Below, piece by piece: positions 1-7,089 of a DNA stretch of 64,000 nucleotides; position 1 is the stretch's first letter, and the number at the start of each line of letters is the position of its first letter. The notes under the pieces are model-generated. The model saw nothing but the letters and a program-made list of their open reading frames with translations. It was not told the origin of the DNA and made no database searches. The position numbers were made by a program, and so were the translations under genes. The stretch is from Betaproteobacteria bacterium (GTDB taxonomy: Bacteria > Pseudomonadota > Gammaproteobacteria > Burkholderiales > Thiobacillaceae), in the NCBI GenBank assembly GCA_016234655.1, contig JACRAU010000028.1, positions 24,629 to 88,628 of the forward strand. The letters run 5' to 3'.

Positions 1-220
1 ACGGCTTTTGCAGAGCTTCCCTAGGCGCGAAACAATTCGAATCTGGCGCCTTTGAGCCTCAGGGTCAGACGCCATTAATCGGCCTCTGCCCGGGTAGCAG
101 CCGGGGACTGCGATCTATCGTTTTGTATCTCGCCATGCGCATCGCTCCGGGCTATTTGGGCAATGGCTTGTTGGAGGCGGGGATGGCGATTTCGTTCCGG
201 GGATTGGGGGTTTTTGTACA
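1..220. other. Left edge, no supported gene
   Basis: I see no convincing coding region or RNA here. It is the DNA downstream of the last visible minus-strand cassette and may be the start of a further cassette lying outside the window. Confidence 0.4.
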
Positions 221-285
221 GCCTCAACGTTTGAGCTCAGGCCGCGGCCCGTCAGGGCCGTCGCGCCTGCAGCGAATGGTTATAC
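221..285 (-). repeat. attC-like recombination site (cassette 3 end)
   Basis: Read on the minus strand the site opens with GTATAAC and closes with GTTGAGG. Imperfect complementary inner arms (GCTGCAGGC and GCCTGAGC) fold it into a hairpin. The stop codon of the adjacent minus-strand gene lies inside its left end, as is common for cassettes. The core heptamers are less canonical than in the other two sites. Confidence 0.5.
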
Positions 286-969
286 GGCGTCGCTCCAGCC
301 CCACTTAATAATGAGCGATGGATCATTGTCAGTTTCAAGAAAGGTCTGGGTCCGCAGCATATCTAGTTCCACTTCAGCGCCCTCGACGCCCGCGCCAAAC
401 AGACGGTGTGCCTCTTCAACTAGTACACCAATCGCATTCAATGCTTGGCCACACAAACGAAGCACCTCTGTATCGCCGATCTCCTCGACAATCCAGACTC
501 TCTCAACGCCAAACTGCTCCCATGGCTGTGAACGAGCCTCGTCCAGAAAGAAGCCAACGTTTGCCTGCAAACGCTCCAATAGCCATGCTGATGGAGCAAA
601 GAGTGGTACATCATGCAGCATTCCAAGCTTGAACCGACGGCCACGAAACACTCCCGATCTAGCCGTACTCTTAGCCTTCAGGGAACTCTGTTTCACCACA
701 ATGTTTCGTGCCTGGACAAAGCGCCTAAGAAGATCAATCTGCCTCATTTCCTCTTGCTTTTTCTCGTACCATAAATCAAACGCTTCTGGTCGGTTTGGCT
801 CGCTTTGTAGGATAAAGGTGATGTTTCGGAGCGCCTGAATGAATGCGTTCAAATTGAACAGGAATTCTGAGGGTACGTGGTAATGCTCAGCGCACTTACC
901 AAGAAAGTAGGTGGCCTCTTTGAGTTTCTGATGCGTATCCGGGATTGGGCACTCGCCTTTGTCGTTCAC
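280..969 (-). CDS. Hypothetical protein, integron cassette gene
   Basis: This encodes 229 residues of unknown function. It probably starts at a GTG with an AGGA ribosome-binding site 8 bases upstream. The sequence is soluble and rich in charged and aromatic residues, with no signal peptide, membrane segment or catalytic motif I recognise. The basic stretch at about residues 85-115 (RRFVQARNIVVK and following) could contact nucleic acid, but this is only an impression. It is the last of three same-direction genes separated by attC-like sites, so it is best read as a gene cassette. Its lower GC content compared with the 65%-GC genes to the right supports acquisition from elsewhere. Confidence 0.6.
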   Translation of the reverse strand: MNDKGECPIPDTHQKLKEATYFLGKCAEHYHVPSEFLFNLNAFIQALRNITFILQSEPNRPEAFDLWYEKKQEEMRQIDLLRRFVQARNIVVKQSSLKAKSTARSGVFRGRRFKLGMLHDVPLFAPSAWLLERLQANVGFFLDEARSQPWEQFGVERVWIVEEIGDTEVLRLCGQALNAIGVLVEEAHRLFGAGVEGAEVELDMLRTQTFLETDNDPSLIIKWGWSDAV

Positions 970-986
970 GCCAATATTCCTAAGCC

Positions 987-1083
987 GTATAACGTCTAAG
1001 CCAACCGGCCGCCGGAGCGCGTAGCGCGAAGGGAACCAAACAGCGCAGCTGTTTGGCGGTCCGAGTTGAGCGTGTTGTTAGGC
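987..1083 (-). repeat. attC site between cassettes 2 and 3
   Basis: On the minus strand it runs from GCCTAAC to GTTATAC. Inner arms CTCAACTCGGACCGCC and GGCGGCCGGTTGGCTTAG pair imperfectly, as in class 1 type attC sites. It is 97 bp long and lies 5 bp beyond the stop of the upstream cassette gene. Confidence 0.75.
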
Positions 1084-1088
1084 CACAG

Positions 1089-1637
1089 TCAGAATACGAG
1101 CAGTGAATGATGGGCACTTACTTTCTCCAAATAGAGACCGTCATGATCTACGTCTATTCTTTCGAGCATTTCTTCCGCGTAGTCGAGAACGTCTTCGTCG
1201 GAGTCGGAGAGAAAAACTCCGGCACAGGCAATATAACGAATGGTCAGACCATCAAATGACCGCTTGCGGGCGGAGAAAACTTTTTCGACGTCTTTGCACA
1301 TTTTGTCGATGCAGCGGCGATAGTCGTCGTCTTGTTTCAGCTCGACGAACAGCCAGTCGTCTTTGCTGAGATTCTTTAAACGAAACCCGATGTCCAGAGC
1401 CATGCGACTTTGAGCAAGGGAGGTTCGCTTATCGGTGTCGAATGGGTGCTCCATATCCCACTCTGCGATGGCCTGCGCATTGGCCAAGTAGATCGCCAGT
1501 TCGGTTTGCCACCACTTTTCCCAACCGGAAATCTCAAACTCATGAATGGCCTGTAGGGACTCCTTGATTCTCTTGGTCTTGAAAAAATCCAAGATTACGT
1601 CGCCGATCTTGTCGATGTCGTCTTTGCGCTGCGCCAT
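1089..1637 (-). CDS. Hypothetical protein, integron cassette gene
   Basis: This encodes 182 residues of unknown function. The ATG start is supported by AGGAG 6-7 bases upstream. The product is soluble and acidic and looks helical, with a Trp-rich stretch near residues 33-45 and an acidic patch (SDSDEDVLD) near residues 147-155. No transmembrane segment or known motif is visible. It lies between two attC sites in the same orientation as its neighbours, which makes it a typical cassette gene. I could not assign a family. Confidence 0.6.
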   Translation of the reverse strand: MAQRKDDIDKIGDVILDFFKTKRIKESLQAIHEFEISGWEKWWQTELAIYLANAQAIAEWDMEHPFDTDKRTSLAQSRMALDIGFRLKNLSKDDWLFVELKQDDDYRRCIDKMCKDVEKVFSARKRSFDGLTIRYIACAGVFLSDSDEDVLDYAEEMLERIDVDHDGLYLEKVSAHHSLLVF

Positions 1638-1651
1638 GCGTGGCTCCTGTG

Positions 1652-1720
1652 GCCTAACGTGGAGCCAACCGGCGCTGCGCGGCTTTATCGCGTAGCGTCC
1701 GGTTGAGCGCAGTGTTAGAA
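1652..1720 (-). repeat. attC site between cassettes 1 and 2
   Basis: This is the best attC in the array, 69 bp long. On the minus strand it opens TTCTAAC and closes with the perfect core GTTAGGC. The inner arms GCTCAACCGG and CCGGTTGGCTC are complementary apart from an extrahelical base. The preceding gene's stop codon is 1 bp away. Confidence 0.85.
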
Positions 1721-1721
1721 C

Positions 1722-2552
1722 TTACGGGTTGAGCCATTGACGGTCTGGTGCGCAAATTATTCTCGCATCTAGATATGCCATATCCATCGTCAAAATTGTT
1801 CGTACCATGTACTTCTTTCTCGGGGTGTCCTTCTCTGCGACCAAGGCGACATCGGCAGTGTTGTCGTCTGTTATGCTCAAGGGAAGCAGAAGTTGGACCC
1901 GTTCGTTATACCAATGTGGAACCGCTAGTTTGTAATTTCGCTTCAGACGTTCCTTGAGTTGACGAATGGCCCCCTCGACCGCGTTTCTGGCCAGTGCAGA
2001 ATTCGACTGCAATACATCCGGTAGGCGATCTTTGTTGTCCGTGAGGATGTGTTTGTAATCAACCTCCAGTTCAAAACGGTGATCGAAGACAAGTTCTCCT
2101 GGGTCATCGATATATGTGGCGATATCTGGAAGTGGCTCGAAGTCTCGTACCTTGTCCGAGTAGGCATCAAAATAACCAAACAATGTCCAATCGGGTTGCG
2201 CTTTTTCTACCGCAGAGTTATTGCGATAGAAAGTTGCGAAGATGTCCTTTCCCTCAGGGGTTTGAAGCCCCGTGTTGATACAAGCCTTGGTGTTATCTGA
2301 CGAGTATTTGATCTTGCCTTGTTGCTGCAAACGCGCGAATGCGTAGTTCAAATAGCTAGCAATTATCGGGAAGTCAGTGCCAGGCTTTTTGAACTCAGGT
2401 CGATGGAAATCCCAGTCTTCACTCTTAGCCTTTTCGGCTAGCTTTCGGAATGGAGTTTCCCAAGTCTCGCCAATGTCACTTCGCCATGCAAAATGCGCAA
2501 AGATCTTACGTGGATCCTGATCTTTGTAGCGTCGAAATAGACTTTCGTACAT
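1722..2552 (-). CDS. DUF3825-like protein, integron cassette gene
   Basis: This encodes 276 residues. The C-terminal part, from WYNERVQLLLPLSI through a block like VRTILTMDMAYLDARII to the WL near the end, resembles the DUF3825 domain. That domain is often found with OST-HTH/LOTUS RNA-binding domains and is suspected to act on RNA. No such partner domain is present here. The ATG start is preceded by GGGAG. The gene is followed directly by a good attC, making it the first cassette visible in the array. The family call is from memory of the motif and is moderate; the biochemical function is unknown. Confidence 0.55.
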   Translation of the reverse strand: MYESLFRRYKDQDPRKIFAHFAWRSDIGETWETPFRKLAEKAKSEDWDFHRPEFKKPGTDFPIIASYLNYAFARLQQQGKIKYSSDNTKACINTGLQTPEGKDIFATFYRNNSAVEKAQPDWTLFGYFDAYSDKVRDFEPLPDIATYIDDPGELVFDHRFELEVDYKHILTDNKDRLPDVLQSNSALARNAVEGAIRQLKERLKRNYKLAVPHWYNERVQLLLPLSITDDNTADVALVAEKDTPRKKYMVRTILTMDMAYLDARIICAPDRQWLNP

Positions 2553-2731
2553 TCTTAACTCCCTGAGTGGTAGTAAGCTCTAACGTGAAGTAGACACCAC
2601 TCCCATATCTAGGAACATTCCTAGATATGACCATAAATCACCAGATATAGGCATGCGCATTGCCATATCTAGGCACCTTGCTTTTTGAGTGGCTTGACTC
2701 TGGCTTGCAGCCCGAGCTGGGTGGCCACCCT
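2553..2731. repeat. Intergenic region with a perfect palindrome and related copies
   Basis: At 2604-2629 the 12-base arm CATATCTAGGAA and its exact reverse complement flank a 2-base centre. A further copy of CATATCTAGG lies at 2664-2673, and a related CAGATATAGG at 2642-2651. On the minus strand ACGTTAGAGC near 2575-2584 resembles an attC/attI right core, so this may be the recombination boundary of the cassette array. It could equally be an operator for the gene ending at 1722. No integrase gene is seen. Confidence 0.45.
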
Positions 2732-3082
2732 TTATGGCATGTGCCAAACACGTTGTTCGCTATCCCATTTGGCACCGGCCTGTTTGACGCGAGCGCGCAG
2801 CTCGGCCTCATGGTATTCGATGCGGACGGCGATGACGTCGCCATCGTCGAGTTCGCCGGCAATGGCTGGGCCGGGCAATGCGCGCTCATCGACGACGATT
2901 TCGACCGTGGTATAGCGCCGGCGGTTGGCGTCGGTGCGATAGCGCACGCAAACCAAGGCGGCGCCATATTCCTGCCGGTAGCGCTTGGTGCCGTTCTGGC
3001 CGGGCAGCAGTTTTTTGCTGACTTTGGTTTCGGCGACTCGCCTGTCGGCGGCGACCTTGGGTGGTGAAATATTCAAGCTCAT
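2732..3082 (-). CDS. Small conserved protein, C-terminus probably truncated
   Basis: About 116 residues from an ATG at 3082; upstream TTG starts would extend it. It contains LLPGQNGTKRYRQEYG, LVCVRYR and, near the end, VKQAGAKWDSEQRVW. These are hallmarks of a widespread small family I know only as hypothetical, often near mobile DNA. In that family the last motif continues as (L/M)PY followed by about 10-20 residues. Here a TAA codon sits where the Tyr codon is expected, and the same frame continues with plausible family residues (RVATQLGL) to a later TAG. A nonsense change near the C-terminus is therefore likely. Confidence 0.5.
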   Translation of the reverse strand: MSLNISPPKVAADRRVAETKVSKKLLPGQNGTKRYRQEYGAALVCVRYRTDANRRRYTTVEIVVDERALPGPAIAGELDDGDVIAVRIEYHEAELRARVKQAGAKWDSEQRVWHMP

Positions 3083-3218
3083 CTCCCTGCTTGCTTGTCG
3101 TGATCTGACCCAGGCACTCGCCGGGCCGTTTTTTAGCAGCCTACTATTGCCTTCCGTGGGTTTCAAGCACCCCCTGCCTTCCGCCGGTTGGCTTGGCTGT
3201 CGTTATGAATGCCGCGCA

Positions 3219-3902
3219 TCAGATGATTTGCGAAACCTCGAACACCGCGTCGATGCCTCGGCAGTTCCAGTTGTATTCCAGGTAGGCCGCGTGCAGGCAG
3301 TCGCGCAAGATGCCGGGGCGCAGGGCGGCCAGGCATTCGCCGCCCGGCCTGCGCACGGATGGATAGAGAATGCCCGGCGCACCCTCGCCGCGCAGTTTCC
3401 GGCCGATGCTTTGGGCTTGACCGTAATCGTCCGGGTCGACGATGCGAGGATCGGTTTTAGCGGCTGGCCGCAGGTCGACCGCCTCGCCCTCGGCCACGAC
3501 CGTATAGAGCCGCATCTGCAAACGCATGGGCGGCTCGGCGGTGGCACCCATGAACAGGGCCGAGTGGTAGCGGGTTTCGGCGATGGCGGTCTCCTTTTCC
3601 CTGCCGCAATAGAACACGCCGTAGCTGCCGTCGCCGAACCGGCTGCCCTGCGGGTTGAGGTGGGTGAAGGCCGCCATGATCGGGCCGCTGCCATTGCCAT
3701 AGAGCCGTTCTTCGGCAGGGACTAGGCTGATGTCGCCCACCTCGTCCCGTATGCGGTCGTTGGTCATGGCTTCCAAGGCGCAAAGGGCTTCGAAGTCTTC
3801 GGGGCCGGCCACCCGGTCGAACAGGTTCACTGCGGGAAATCGGGTGGGGATGACCCGGTGGGCGGGATGCCAGCTTAGCGCGATGCGCGGATAGCCGCTC
3901 AA
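3219..3902 (-). CDS. RES-domain toxin (NAD+-degrading type)
   Basis: About 227 residues with the RES fold arrangement: an early Arg (YRIALSWHPAHR), a conserved Gly-rich GDGSYGVFYCGREKETAIAE block with the Glu, and an Ser near the C-terminus (YPSVRRPGGE). RES toxins of the MbcT type deplete NAD+. I chose the TTG at 3902 because GGAGG lies 6 bases upstream and the codon overlaps the antitoxin stop (TTGA), giving translational coupling. A TTG at 3908 is the alternative. It is the second gene of a toxin-antitoxin pair with the upstream Xre/ParS-type gene. Family assignment is confident; the activity is inferred. Confidence 0.85.
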   Translation of the reverse strand: MSGYPRIALSWHPAHRVIPTRFPAVNLFDRVAGPEDFEALCALEAMTNDRIRDEVGDISLVPAEERLYGNGSGPIMAAFTHLNPQGSRFGDGSYGVFYCGREKETAIAETRYHSALFMGATAEPPMRLQMRLYTVVAEGEAVDLRPAAKTDPRIVDPDDYGQAQSIGRKLRGEGAPGILYPSVRRPGGECLAALRPGILRDCLHAAYLEYNWNCRGIDAVFEVSQII

Positions 3903-4315
3903 GCCCAACCTCCGCGCCGGGCGTCGAGGTATTGGCGGACGGCCATGAGGTCGCCGACGTTGCCGCCGAGCATGCGGTCGAGCGCGCTCTTGCCGCCGAA
4001 CAGGGGCGCGGCATTGGGCTTTTTCACCCAGGCATCGGCCGCCGCCGCGTCCGGCAGCAAGATTTGCAGGGCCTTATAGATGCCGAGCAGATAAGACAGC
4101 CGCTCCAAGGTATCGCGCTTGAGCTCAACGCCCTCGGGGGCGGATTTCCATTTAAAGAAGGTGGAACGACCGGGCGAGCCCAGCAGCAGCATCTGCTCTT
4201 CCCCCGTCAGGCCCCAAGCCTGGGCGATATTGAAGAAGGCGCGCAGGCCGGCGGCGGATATGGCCCGGTTGCCGGGTGGGACATGGGATTGTGCGACGGG
4301 CTGTGCATTAATCAT
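3899..4315 (-). CDS. Xre/MbcA/ParS-type antitoxin
   Basis: This encodes 138 residues. It has an N-terminal helix-turn-helix-like region (LRAFFNIAQAWGLTGEEQMLLLGSPGRSTFFKWK) and a C-terminal segment (PLFGGKSALDRMLGG) typical of the DUF2384 antitoxin toxin-binding domain. It overlaps the RES toxin gene by 4 bases. Two palindromes just upstream (4352-4369 and 4382-4397) fit operators for autoregulation by the antitoxin or the complex. Cognate antitoxins bind RES toxins and block the active site. Confidence 0.88.
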   Translation of the reverse strand: MINAQPVAQSHVPPGNRAISAAGLRAFFNIAQAWGLTGEEQMLLLGSPGRSTFFKWKSAPEGVELKRDTLERLSYLLGIYKALQILLPDAAAADAWVKKPNAAPLFGGKSALDRMLGGNVGDLMAVRQYLDARRGGWA

Positions 4316-4350
4316 GGCGGAATCCCTCGATGAGGCGTGACAAGGCTAAT

Positions 4351-5574
4351 TTAGTCCATAAATGGACTATTTGCAATATTATGTCCACATCTGGACAGGC
4401 GTCGCGCCGAGATAAACAAATTCCTCGGCGTCAGCCCCCGCCCGCAAAACTCCGCCAGCCGCACCCGATACCCCGCCCGCTCAAGATATAGCACCCGATC
4501 CAAGGCGAGCCACACCTCCAGCGGCCGGCGGAAGACGTGACGGACCAGCGACAGCCGCATGACCTCGCGCTGGCGTTGCCCACCGAATGCTTCGAGCGCG
4601 GGCCAGTCGTATTGCGCCGGCACCTCGACGCCTTCGCGCTCGGCCAGCCGGCGACACCACGCCTCGAAGCCCAAAGACAGCCAACTCGACGGCACCGGCT
4701 TGAAGGTGCGCGCGCTCGGCACGCCGGCCAGTTCCTCGCGCAGTTTCACGAAGGCGAGTTTCCAGGCCATGGCCCGGTCGCGCAGCCGTCTGTCCCTTGC
4801 GCCGGCGGTGGCGGTGTCGGTGACCGGCAGGTGCAGTTCGTCGCGCGTGAGTTGCAATACGCCTTCCGGGTTGAGCGGCCGGTACACGGCGTCCAAGCTG
4901 CGGTAATAGCAGCAGGGCGACAGATCGAGCGCCGCCGCATGTTGGGCCACCGCGCCGCGCAACAAGGCAAGATGCAGGTCGCCACAGGCGTGCAGCGCCA
5001 CGGCGTGGCGGCCGGCGAGATGCCTGGCCGAATGCGGCTCAAGTGCATCGGCGCGGACGAAGTGCTGATCGACGTGGGCGCGCTCGGCCAGGAGTTCGCC
5101 TTCGCGGCATAGCGTCGCGTCGAAGTCCAGGCTCAGCACCGGTTGTTGCGAACGCACGGCGAGCAGGCGGCCGAGATGGCCCTTGCCGGCGCACCACTCG
5201 GTGATGGGGCTATCGATCTCGTCCACCGCCTCGGCGAAGGCCTCGGCCTGGGCCTGTTTGCGACCGGGCATGCCCCAGGCGAGGCGACCGTTCACGCTGT
5301 CGGCATCGGCGGACCGTTCGAGCCGCGGCAGTTCGATCAAGGCTTGCAGCGCGCGCAGCTCGGGCACGAACTCGCCGGCCCATTCGATCAAGCCGGGGTT
5401 GTCGGCATTGAGGCGTTCGACCTCGGCATCGCTTAGTTGCAGCGCCTGCCCGGCCCACTCGGGATAACGTGCGCACCATGCCGGCCGCGAGATATGGAAC
5501 GGCGCCGGCCGCCACAAGGCTTCGTGGCGGTTCAATATATCTTGTAGCGCGAGATAGCGGGCGAGGTGATCCAT
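4351..5574 (-). CDS. SAM-dependent methyltransferase-like protein
   Basis: This encodes 407 residues. A class I methyltransferase core is visible: EWCAGKGHLGRLLA (motif I, glycine-rich) followed by VLSLDFD with the acidic residue expected at the end of strand 2, then HACGDLHLALLRGAV and LSPCCYYR. That last block resembles the substrate-site region of tRNA- or protein-modifying methyltransferases, but the substrate cannot be named. The protein starts 45 bp after the last antiporter-like gene of the large block and may be cotranscribed with it. Its 3' end overlaps the toxin-antitoxin promoter, and the final residues (NIANSPFMD) may be a product of that overlap. Confidence 0.7.
   Translation of the reverse strand: MDHLARYLALQDILNRHEALWRPAPFHISRPAWCARYPEWAGQALQLSDAEVERLNADNPGLIEWAGEFVPELRALQALIELPRLERSADADSVNGRLAWGMPGRKQAQAEAFAEAVDEIDSPITEWCAGKGHLGRLLAVRSQQPVLSLDFDATLCREGELLAERAHVDQHFVRADALEPHSARHLAGRHAVALHACGDLHLALLRGAVAQHAAALDLSPCCYYRSLDAVYRPLNPEGVLQLTRDELHLPVTDTATAGARDRRLRDRAMAWKLAFVKLREELAGVPSARTFKPVPSSWLSLGFEAWCRRLAEREGVEVPAQYDWPALEAFGGQRQREVMRLSLVRHVFRRPLEVWLALDRVLYLERAGYRVRLAEFCGRGLTPRNLFISARRLSRCGHNIANSPFMD
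4352..4397 (-). promoter_or_regulatory. Paired palindromic operators of the RES/Xre toxin-antitoxin operon
   Basis: AGTCCATAAATGGACT (4353-4368) and TGTCCACATCTGGACA (4382-4397) share TCCA/TGGA arms and lie 29 bp apart centre to centre, upstream of the antitoxin start. They fall inside the last 15 codons of the methyltransferase gene, so the promoter overlaps that coding end. Confidence 0.7.
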
Positions 5575-5619
5575 GGCCGGATTGTCGGGGCAATGCGGCG
5601 GGTTTGAAAGCGCGGCGGC

Positions 5620-7089
5620 TCAGCCCAGACGGGCAAGCCAGAGGCCGGCGGCGGGGCGGATCAGGTCGAGTACCAGGGCGGGGAAGAAGCCGATGGCCAG
5701 CACCAAGCCGGCGAGCACGACGACCAAGGCCAGCTCGCGCGGGCGCAGGTCGGCGGCCGAGGCGACGGCCGGGTTGTCGATGGGGCCGAGAAAGGCGCGG
5801 CGGTAGATGACCAGGAAGTAGCCGGCGGTCAGCACCATGCCGAACAGCGCGGCCAGACCGGCGCCGGTGTGGGTCTGCAAGGCGGCGATGAAGATCAGCA
5901 GCTCGGCCGGGAAGCCGTTCGTACCCGGCACGCCCATGCCGGCCAGGCCGAACAGCAGGAAGAAGCTGGCGAGCAGGGGCATGGACCGCGCCGCGCCGCC
6001 GAGCGAAACGACATCGGTCGAGCCGATGCGATGTTGCAGGAAGCCGGCCAACAGGAAGAGGCCGCCGGCGACGACGGTGAAGTTGAGCAATTGCAGCACC
6101 GCGCCTTGCAGGCCTTGCAGACTGAAGGCGGCAATGCCGAGCAGCACCAGGCCGACGTGCGACAGGCTGGCATAGGCCAGCATCGCGCGCAGATTGGTCT
6201 GCGCCATGGCGAGCAGCGCGCCGTAGAGCACGCCGATCACGCCCAGGCCGGTCAGCAGCCAGTGCAGCTCCTGCGCGGCGACCGGCGCCAGCGGCACGGC
6301 AAAACGGATCAGGCCGTAAGCGCCCAGCTTCAAGCCGGTCAGCAAGGCGACCACGGCGACCGGGCCTTCCATCGCCAGCAGCGGCAGCCAGCTATGCAGC
6401 GGAAACACCGGCACCTTCACGGCGAAGCCGAGCAGCAGCAACACGAACACCAATCTCTGCGTGTCGTGCGGCAACTGGCCGGCGAGCAGGGTCGGCAGGT
6501 CGAAGGCGGCCACGCCGGTGAGCGCCGCTTGGCCGAAGATCAGGGTGAGGAAACCGAACAGCAGCGGCACGCCGCCGGCCAGCATGACCAGGGTGTATTT
6601 GGTCGCGGCATAGCGGCGGTTGGGGCCGATGCCCCACAGGCTGACCAGGAAGTAGAACGGCACCAGCGACAGCTCCCAGAACAGGAAGAACAGCACCACG
6701 TCGAGCGCGCAGAAGATGCCGAGCGTGGCGGCCGCTTGCAGCAGGATCAGGCTGTAGTAAAGCTGGCGCAATTGACGCACGCTGTTCCACGACGCGACCA
6801 CGACGCCGACGAACAACAAGGCGGTGAACGGCAGGAACAGCACCGAGATGCCGTCGACGCCGACCAGGTAGTTCACTCGCAGGGTCGGAATCCAGGCCAT
6901 GCGCTCGATCAACTGGAAGCCGGGGTCGGCCGGGTCGAACGCGGCCAGCGCCAACAGGCTGATGCCCAGGCCCGTCAGCGTGGTGGCCAGCGCCACCGCG
7001 CGGGCGAGTTCGGCGCGCGGCATCAGCCAGATCAGACCGGCGCCGATGGGGAAGGTGAGCAGTAGTAGGCTGAGCAGCGAGAGTTCCAT
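5620..7089 (-). CDS. NuoM-like antiporter-type subunit (distal gene of the DAB block)
   Basis: This encodes 489 residues with about 14 membrane segments. It has all key ion-translocation residues of the Mrp/NuoLMN family: the Glu of FFLFWELSLVPFYFL, the Lys of GFAVKVPVFPLHSWLP and the next Lys in LLTGLKLGAYGLIR. It starts at an ATG that overlaps the upstream stop by one base (TGATG). It is the last of five co-directional genes 14986 to 5620, which include dabA. Complex I proper is not encoded nearby, so this is a specialised paralogue. A role in proton or ion flux coupled to inorganic-carbon uptake is inferred from context. Confidence 0.85.
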   Translation of the reverse strand: MELSLLSLLLLTFPIGAGLIWLMPRAELARAVALATTLTGLGISLLALAAFDPADPGFQLIERMAWIPTLRVNYLVGVDGISVLFLPFTALLFVGVVVASWNSVRQLRQLYYSLILLQAAATLGIFCALDVVLFFLFWELSLVPFYFLVSLWGIGPNRRYAATKYTLVMLAGGVPLLFGFLTLIFGQAALTGVAAFDLPTLLAGQLPHDTQRLVFVLLLLGFAVKVPVFPLHSWLPLLAMEGPVAVVALLTGLKLGAYGLIRFAVPLAPVAAQELHWLLTGLGVIGVLYGALLAMAQTNLRAMLAYASLSHVGLVLLGIAAFSLQGLQGAVLQLLNFTVVAGGLFLLAGFLQHRIGSTDVVSLGGAARSMPLLASFFLLFGLAGMGVPGTNGFPAELLIFIAALQTHTGAGLAALFGMVLTAGYFLVIYRRAFLGPIDNPAVASAADLRPRELALVVVLAGLVLAIGFFPALVLDLIRPAAGLWLARLG

